Origin: an uncultured Dehalococcoidia bacterium
Lineage (GTDB): Bacteria > Chloroflexota > Dehalococcoidia > Lucifugimonadales > Australimonadaceae
Reading direction: 5' to 3'
DNA length: 64,000 nucleotides
Assembly (NCBI GenBank): GCA_958295525.1
Contig: OY282355.1
Coordinates: 1,848,394 to 1,912,393 of the forward strand
A program made the translations under genes and the position numbers. Shown piece after piece: positions 59,350-64,000 of the stretch. Every line of letters starts with the position of its first letter. Position 1 is the first letter of the stretch. The notes under the pieces were generated by a model. The model made no database searches and was not told the origin of the DNA. It saw nothing but the letters and a program-made list of their open reading frames with translations.

Positions 59350-60324
59350 CTAGTTGGCGTCCGCGTCGATCGACGCGCTTGGGGCGGGCCCGCCGGCGGC
59401 TTGGAGGAACCGGAACAGTTCCGATTCGGCGGGCAGGACGAGCGTCGAGTTGTCCTTGAGGAAGGCGGCGTAGGCTTCCAGGCTGCGGCGGAACGCGAAG
59501 AACTCGGGGTCTTGGTCGAGCGCCTCCGCGAGCACGCGGATCGCTTCTCCCTCGCCTTCGCCGCGCAGTTGGTTGGCTTCCTTGTCCGCGTCGGCGGAGA
59601 TGACCTCGACTTGGCGGTCGACGTCGGCGACGCGGGTGCGGTACTGCTGCTCGCCCTCGGCGCGGAGGCGCTGGGCCTGAACCGAGCGCTCCGTCCGCAT
59701 GCGGGTGAAGATGTTTTCCTCAGTGGCCTCGGGGAAGTCGGCGCGCTTGATGCGGACGTCGACGATGGTTACGCCGAAGTCGTTTTCGGTGGAATTGACG
59801 ACCTGGTTGGCGGTGGCGAGCGCGCGGGCGACGATGGCGGCGCGGGTTTCCACGCCGCTGGCGTCCTGTAGTTTCTCGACTTCCGTGCGGTCTTCCTGGA
59901 TGTCGATGAGCCGCCCGCCGATGATCTGGGGCTGCGTGGAGCGCCCGATCTCGTCGCGGAGCGCGGCGATGACGATTTGCTGAATAGTGGCGCGCGCGTT
60001 GTTCTCGTTCCGCAGGCGCTCAATGAACTTGCGCGGCTCCTCGATGCGGTAGCGGACGTAGGCGTCCACTTCCAGGAACTGGTTGTCGACGTCGGGCATA
60101 GAGGTCGGGGGGACGTCTATGCGGAGGATGCGCTTGTCGAGGCGGTTGGCCGTGTCTATGAACGGCGCTTTCACCTTGAGGCCGGGGAAGCGCTCGACGC
60201 CGGTGATCTCGCCGAAGCGGGTGACGACGACGAATTGGGTTTCGTCCACCGTGTAGAGCGCTTGGGGCACGACGATCGCGGCGGCGATGACGAGGACGAT
60301 GAGGAAGCCTGCGAGGAAACGCAT
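59350..60324 (-). CDS. hflC: HflC, membrane protease FtsH modulator
   Basis: Encodes 324 residues. One transmembrane helix at about residues 5-25 is followed by the SPFH/band-7 domain: VDETQFVVVTRFGEITGV near 26, GLKVKAPFIDTANRLDKRIL near 48, and a long helical region with RSVQAQRLRAEGEQQYRTR near 213. HflC with HflK forms a cage around FtsH. Its start overlaps the hflK stop by one base. Confidence 0.93.
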   Translation of the reverse strand: MRFLAGFLIVLVIAAAIVVPQALYTVDETQFVVVTRFGEITGVERFPGLKVKAPFIDTANRLDKRILRIDVPPTSMPDVDNQFLEVDAYVRYRIEEPRKFIERLRNENNARATIQQIVIAALRDEIGRSTQPQIIGGRLIDIQEDRTEVEKLQDASGVETRAAIVARALATANQVVNSTENDFGVTIVDVRIKRADFPEATEENIFTRMRTERSVQAQRLRAEGEQQYRTRVADVDRQVEVISADADKEANQLRGEGEGEAIRVLAEALDQDPEFFAFRRSLEAYAAFLKDNSTLVLPAESELFRFLQAAGGPAPSASIDADAN

Positions 60325-61394
60325 CAGCCGCCTCCTCCGGTCGTGGCCGGAACGGACGGAACGCCGCCGGTGAGCGGGAGGAACGGGAGCACGCCGCCGG
60401 TGCTTTCGTCGACGATAAAGAGCGTCACGCCGGGGAGGATCTGCTCCATCGCCTCGAGGTAGAGGCGGGTGCGGGTCACCTCCTGCGAGTCTCGGTACTC
60501 GTTGAAGATCGCGCTGAACTGGTCGGCCTCGCCTTGCGCTCTGGCGATTCGGGCGGACTTGAACGCCTCCGCGGCCTGAGTGACCTGCTGCGCCGCGCCG
60601 CGCGCCCGTGGGACTCTGTCTTGCTCGTAGGCGAGGGACTCGTTGATGCGGCTCTCCCTGTCCACTCGCGCCCGGTTCACGTCGTCAAAGGCGTCGCGCA
60701 CCGGGTCGGGCGGCTGAACGTTCTGCAATTGCACGTTGAGTATCTCGATGCCCGCCGAGTACTGGTCGACGATCTGCTGCAGGAGAACGCGCGTGTCCTC
60801 CTGGACGGCCTCGCGGTTGACGCGGAGGGGGTCGTCAATGGAGCGCTGGCCGACGACCTGCCGGAGGGCGGCCTCGGTCGCGTCCCTGAGCGTGCGCCCG
60901 TCGGGGCGGCCTTCCTGCGCGTCGGGGCGGTCGGGGTCGCCCGGGTCGGCGACGTTGAAGAGAAATTGCTCGAGGCTCTTGATGCGGTACTGGACGACGA
61001 GGTCAATGTCCACGATGTTGAGGTCGCCGGTGATCATCTGCGACTCGACGGGGACGTCGCGGTCGGGCTCGGCGCGGAAGCCGAGTTCCATGCGCCGGGT
61101 CTCCTCGACGGAGACGACGTCGACGGCGCCGACGGGGGAGGGCATATACCAGTGGAGACCGGCGTCCTCGGTGCCGCGGAAGGCGCCGAAGAGGCGGACG
61201 GCGGCGAGTTCGGAGGGCTGGACGGTGTAGAAGCCGGTGGCGAGCCATCCGCCGATTCCGACGACGATTACGGCGAGGATGAGCCAGCGCGCCCCGCCGC
61301 CTCCGGGGAGGCGCGAGCGGAAGCCGTCCCAGCCCTTCTTGAGGTTCTGGGCGATCTGATCGGGATCGAAGTCCGGTCGGCGTTCGCCGTACAT
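60324..61394 (-). CDS. hflK: HflK, membrane protease FtsH modulator
   Basis: Encodes 356 residues. A Gly/Pro-containing N-terminus and one transmembrane helix at about residues 36-55 precede the SPFH domain (GFYTVQPSELAAVRLFGAFRG and QMITGDLNIVDIDLVVQYRI). A coiled-coil helical stretch follows near 235-300. The C-terminus is short and Gly-rich. HflK is the first gene of the hflK-hflC pair. The 284 bases between hflK and the divergent DnaD-like gene contain a TAGAAT (61658-61663) but no other feature I can support. Confidence 0.92.
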   Translation of the reverse strand: MYGERRPDFDPDQIAQNLKKGWDGFRSRLPGGGGARWLILAVIVVGIGGWLATGFYTVQPSELAAVRLFGAFRGTEDAGLHWYMPSPVGAVDVVSVEETRRMELGFRAEPDRDVPVESQMITGDLNIVDIDLVVQYRIKSLEQFLFNVADPGDPDRPDAQEGRPDGRTLRDATEAALRQVVGQRSIDDPLRVNREAVQEDTRVLLQQIVDQYSAGIEILNVQLQNVQPPDPVRDAFDDVNRARVDRESRINESLAYEQDRVPRARGAAQQVTQAAEAFKSARIARAQGEADQFSAIFNEYRDSQEVTRTRLYLEAMEQILPGVTLFIVDESTGGVLPFLPLTGGVPSVPATTGGGG

Positions 61395-61678
61395 CTAACG
61401 CGACTCTTTTCCTATGCCCCGCGATTCGTCTTGCCCAGAGGGCGGAATCGCCATCGGGGCGCGGCGGCGATTCGCCTCCGCAAACGGGACGCGGGCTAGT
61501 GTATACGCGCCCCGGCGGATTGTCAAACATTGCGTTTGGGGCGCATCCCGCTCCCGCAACGGCGCCGCCGCCGCCGAGGGCGGGACTCGCCGAAATCGGC
61601 TTTCGCGCCGCTTGCGTTTTCAACCCGTGCTTGCGCGGATTCGGACCGCCTTTGCCGTAGAATAGACGGCGCAGCATT

Positions 61679-62470
61679 ATGCAAGACGCCGTCACAGCAT
61701 CCGAATGGGAAGCCTCGTCTCCTCCTTCGCCAGCGGAAGAGGCGGCCTCCGCGCCGCCTGCGCGGGAGGGACTCGCGCCGCTTGCGCCGCTTTCTCCCGC
61801 CGCCTACGATAAGCGCCGCCCCGCGCCCGCCTTCGCCGGATTCGAGGAGCGGACGCGGAGCGTGCCCGTGCCCGCGCCGCTGCTGGGAGCGCTGCTGGCG
61901 GAGATCACGGACGAGGCGGAGTTGAAGTGCGCGCTGCGTTTTCTGTGGCATCAGGCGCAGGTTCCGGGCTCGCCGAAGCGCGTGCCCGCGGAGCGTCTGC
62001 TGACGGACGGGGCGCTGCTCGCGGCGCTCGGCTCCGCGGAGCGCGTGGAGCATGGAGTGCGGCTCGCGGTGGAGCGCGGCTTGCTGCTGGAGGCGGACGG
62101 CTGGCTGCTGCTGAACACGCCGCGGAACCGGCGCGGCGCGGGGGCGCCGGCGCGCGCGCGCAACGGAACGGCGGCGCATAGCGCGTCGGAGCGCCCGAAC
62201 GTCTTCCAACTGTATGAGGAGAACATCGGAATGCTGACGCCGATGGTCGCGGACGAGTTGCGCGCCGCCGAAGAGGAGTACCCTGCAGGGTGGGTCGCTG
62301 ACGCGATTCACGAGGCGGCGGCGGGCAACGTTCGCAGTTGGCGGTACGCCGCCGCGGTGCTGGAGCGATGGAAGAGGGAAGGCAAAGGAAAGCGAGCGCT
62401 TGGAAAGCCTGGGAGAGATACTAAGACGCTTACAGCGGCGGAGTTTCTCGAACGCCGCCGCCGCTCCTGA
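61679..62470 (+). CDS. DnaD-domain replication protein
   Basis: Encodes 263 residues. The first 50 are Pro/Ala-rich and probably disordered; a winged-helix-like region follows (about 60-145). Residues about 172-235 (NVFQLYEENIGMLTPMVADE ... SWRYAAAVLERW) match the DnaD/DnaB C-terminal domain, which in Gram-positive-type initiation helps load the replicative helicase. No clear ribosome binding site precedes the ATG. The last 70 bases overlap the start of the DnaC-like ATPase gene, so the two are coupled and likely act together. Confidence 0.78.
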   Translation: MQDAVTASEWEASSPPSPAEEAASAPPAREGLAPLAPLSPAAYDKRRPAPAFAGFEERTRSVPVPAPLLGALLAEITDEAELKCALRFLWHQAQVPGSPKRVPAERLLTDGALLAALGSAERVEHGVRLAVERGLLLEADGWLLLNTPRNRRGAGAPARARNGTAAHSASERPNVFQLYEENIGMLTPMVADELRAAEEEYPAGWVADAIHEAAAGNVRSWRYAAAVLERWKREGKGKRALGKPGRDTKTLTAAEFLERRRRS

Positions 62471-63785
62471 CTGGGTGGAGCGGCTCGACGCGGAGATCGC
62501 CGCCGGCGCGAACGACTGCCCTGTCTGCGAAGGCCGGGGGTGGGTGCGCCGCGACGTGCCGGTCGGCCACCCGGACTTCGGGGGCGCGTTCCCGTGCTCT
62601 TGCCAGGCGGAGGCCGAGGCGGAGCGCGGCCTCTCCCGCTTGCGGCGGTACAGCAACCTGGGCATCCTGAGCGAGGCGCGTTTCGAGGATTTGGACGAGC
62701 GAGGGCCCAGCGCGGGCGCGGAGGCGCAGGCGCGCCACTACGCCGCGACCGAGGCGGCGCGAGCGTTCGCCGCCGCGCCCGCAGGCTCGCTGCTGCTCAC
62801 GGGCGGGCACGGAACGGGCAAGACGCGCCTCGCCGCCGCAGCCGCCAACCGCATTATGGAGCGCGGCGTTCCCGTGCTCTTCGCGTTCGTTCCCGATCTG
62901 CTCGACCAACTGCGGGGCGCCTATTCCAACGAAGCGGCGCTGCCGCACGACGAACTGTTCGAGCAGGTGAAGAACGTTCCCGTGCTGATTCTGGACGACG
63001 TCGGCGCGCACAGCGGCACGCCCTGGGCGGAGGAAAAACTTTTTCAGATCGTGAACCACCGCTACGTCAACGGCCTGCCGACGCTCGTGACGTCGTCGGT
63101 TCCGCTGGAGCGGCTGGACGGACGCTTGCAGAGCAAACTCGCGGATCCGCGGGCCGCCCGCGCCATAGACCTCGGGGGCAAGGCCAGCCCGAAAAGCGTG
63201 GCGCTCGGCGGGGTCGATCCCACGATGCTGCGGGAGAAGACGTTCGAGTCGTTTCAGCCGCACGGCAAGGCGCGCGACAGGGACGGCCAGGAATCGCTCG
63301 CGGCCGCGCTCACGGCGTCGCGCAGTTTCGCGGAAGAGCCGGACGGGTGGCTCGTGCTCTTCGGCGGCACCGGCTGCGGGAAGACGCACTTGGCGGTCGC
63401 GGTCGCCAACCGCCAACTCGCGCAAGGCGGCGAAGTGTTCTTCGCGTCCGTCCCCGACTTGCTCGATCACCTCCGCGTGACCTACAGCCCGGACAGCCGG
63501 GTGACCTACGACGAATTGTTCGACCGCATCCGGCAGGCGCCGCTGCTCATTCTCGACGACTACGGCAAGGAAAATTCGACGGCGTGGGCGAACGAGAAGT
63601 TGTATCAGATCATCGTTCACCGGCATAACGCGCGGCTGCCCACCGTGATCACGATGCCGGAACTGCCCTCGGGCGCGGGCGACCCCATCGCGTCGCGGCT
63701 GAACGACATCAGCATCGTCAACCCCGTGCCAATTACGGCCCCGGACTACCGCTTTTCGAACGCCGGCGGAAATGCGTCCCGCTGA
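62400..63785 (+). CDS. DnaC/DnaI-like helicase loader with two AAA+ domains
   Basis: Encodes about 461 residues from a TTG at 62400, overlapping the DnaD-like gene. The N-terminus has a four-Cys zinc-like site (CPVC at 40 and CSC at 66). Two consecutive ATPase modules follow: Walker A GGHGTGKT at 135-142 with Walker B LILDDVG near 197, and Walker A GGTGCGKT at 322-329 with Walker B LILDDYG near 383. The modules resemble each other (FVPDLLDQLR against SVPDLLDHLR; DELFEQVK against DELFDRIR), so one arose by internal duplication. Ordinary DnaC/DnaI loaders have one module. It probably works with the DnaD-like protein at initiation or restart. Confidence 0.85.
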   Translation: MESLGEILRRLQRRSFSNAAAAPDWVERLDAEIAAGANDCPVCEGRGWVRRDVPVGHPDFGGAFPCSCQAEAEAERGLSRLRRYSNLGILSEARFEDLDERGPSAGAEAQARHYAATEAARAFAAAPAGSLLLTGGHGTGKTRLAAAAANRIMERGVPVLFAFVPDLLDQLRGAYSNEAALPHDELFEQVKNVPVLILDDVGAHSGTPWAEEKLFQIVNHRYVNGLPTLVTSSVPLERLDGRLQSKLADPRAARAIDLGGKASPKSVALGGVDPTMLREKTFESFQPHGKARDRDGQESLAAALTASRSFAEEPDGWLVLFGGTGCGKTHLAVAVANRQLAQGGEVFFASVPDLLDHLRVTYSPDSRVTYDELFDRIRQAPLLILDDYGKENSTAWANEKLYQIIVHRHNARLPTVITMPELPSGAGDPIASRLNDISIVNPVPITAPDYRFSNAGGNASR

Positions 63786-64000
63786 CCTCGGAAGCCCGGA
63801 CGGCGCCGCCGCGCCCGCTCTCGGTTCCGCCTCCGCCGTTGGCGCGGAGGGCTGCGCGTTCTGCGGCATCGCGTCGGGGGCGCTGCCGCGGCGGGTGCGC
63901 TATCAGGACGCGGAACTGATCGCGTTCCGCAATGCGCTGGATTGGGCGCCGCTGATGCACCTCGTCGCGCCGGTCGCGCATATGAGCCAGCGGGAGTTTT
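63772..64000 (+). CDS. HIT family protein, cut by the right edge
   Basis: An ATG at 63772 opens a frame that runs to the window end. After a 25-residue low-complexity start it reads GCAFCGIASGALPRRVRYQD and later LMHLVAPVAHMSQREF, the N-terminal part of the histidine-triad nucleotide hydrolase fold, with CxxC as in HinT-like proteins. The HxHxH active site lies beyond the edge. It overlaps the DnaC-like gene by 14 bases. Substrates of the family are adenosine or dinucleotide phosphates. Confidence 0.75.
   Translation, partial: MRPADLGSPDGAAAPALGSASAVGAEGCAFCGIASGALPRRVRYQDAELIAFRNALDWAPLMHLVAPVAHMSQREF

Overview
This is a GC-rich bacterial chromosome segment with short intergenic gaps, operons that overlap by 1-4 bases (ATGA, GTGA, TAATG junctions) and several genes that seem to start with GTG or TTG. 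No rRNA or taxonomic marker gene is complete here. The best guess is Chloroflexota (Dehalococcoidia/SAR202-like), inferred from a Cys-rich double-AAA+ DnaC-like loader beside a DnaD-domain gene, a terminase-like gene beside a Cys-rich HTH gene, an F420-type nitroreductase, three-subunit molybdenum hydroxylase genes, paired bicupins and a Rieske oxygenase. The taxon is an inference, not a demonstration.

Layout. 1-6 kb: tandem copies of a membrane-protein gene separated by an 82-bp minisatellite, then class I aldolase with a duplicated 3' fragment, a Na+/Ca2+ exchanger-family gene and a bicupin. 6-8 kb: tRNA-Gly, selA, tRNA-Leu. 8.4-16.3 kb: a minus-strand hopanoid region (DUF1761 gene, squalene-hopene cyclase, a small unknown gene, yjbQ, hpnC, hpnD, hpnE, a hydroxyacid dehydrogenase). 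16.4-19.9 kb: an orphan 2Fe-2S subunit, then rimI-like, phosphatase, nth and SprT-like genes. 20-20.5 kb: a non-coding stretch with a near-perfect Shine-Dalgarno and a terminator. 20.5-28.2 kb: a molybdenum hydroxylase operon (FAD, 2Fe-2S, Mo subunits, MoaD-like, aminotransferase), a coiled-coil protein, aspartate dehydrogenase and a sugar-epimerase-like protein. 28.3-30.2 kb: a two-gene unit behind a consensus promoter with SOS-box-like operators; its first gene looks like a phage terminase that has lost its catalytic residues. 30.2-36.6 kb: an F420-type enzyme, tRNA-Pro, tRNA-Arg, ribD, the yqeY-purQ-purL operon and ribH. 36.7-41.4 kb: an accessory island (IS element with 5-bp target duplication, methyltransferase, GIY-YIG/RAMA protein, second methyltransferase, Phd/VapC-type toxin-antitoxin). 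41.5-51.5 kb: aldo/keto reductase, ornithine-cyclodeaminase-like protein, two glycosyltransferases, two GNATs, the second bicupin and a Thr-Pro/leucine-rich-repeat surface protein. 51.8-64 kb: transketolase, Rieske oxygenase, DinB, a 44-residue basic protein, phosphatase, aldo/keto reductase, an EutA-like protein, hflK-hflC, DnaD-like and DnaC-like genes, and a HIT protein cut by the right edge.

A 20-bp palindrome of the form ATTCCC-N8-GGGAAT (the pattern of the neisserial dRS3 repeat) recurs more than 20 times between genes. It is embedded in a roughly 80-bp composite element that is amplified five-fold at 666-1066, and the IS element sits inside one diverged copy. Two gene 3' ends (aldolase and ribH) also have duplicated fragments nearby, so short-range duplication is a theme.

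The strongest candidates for something undescribed are the operator-controlled degenerate-terminase plus Cys-rich HTH pair at 28.3-30.2 kb, and the restriction-like island at 36.7-41.4 kb.
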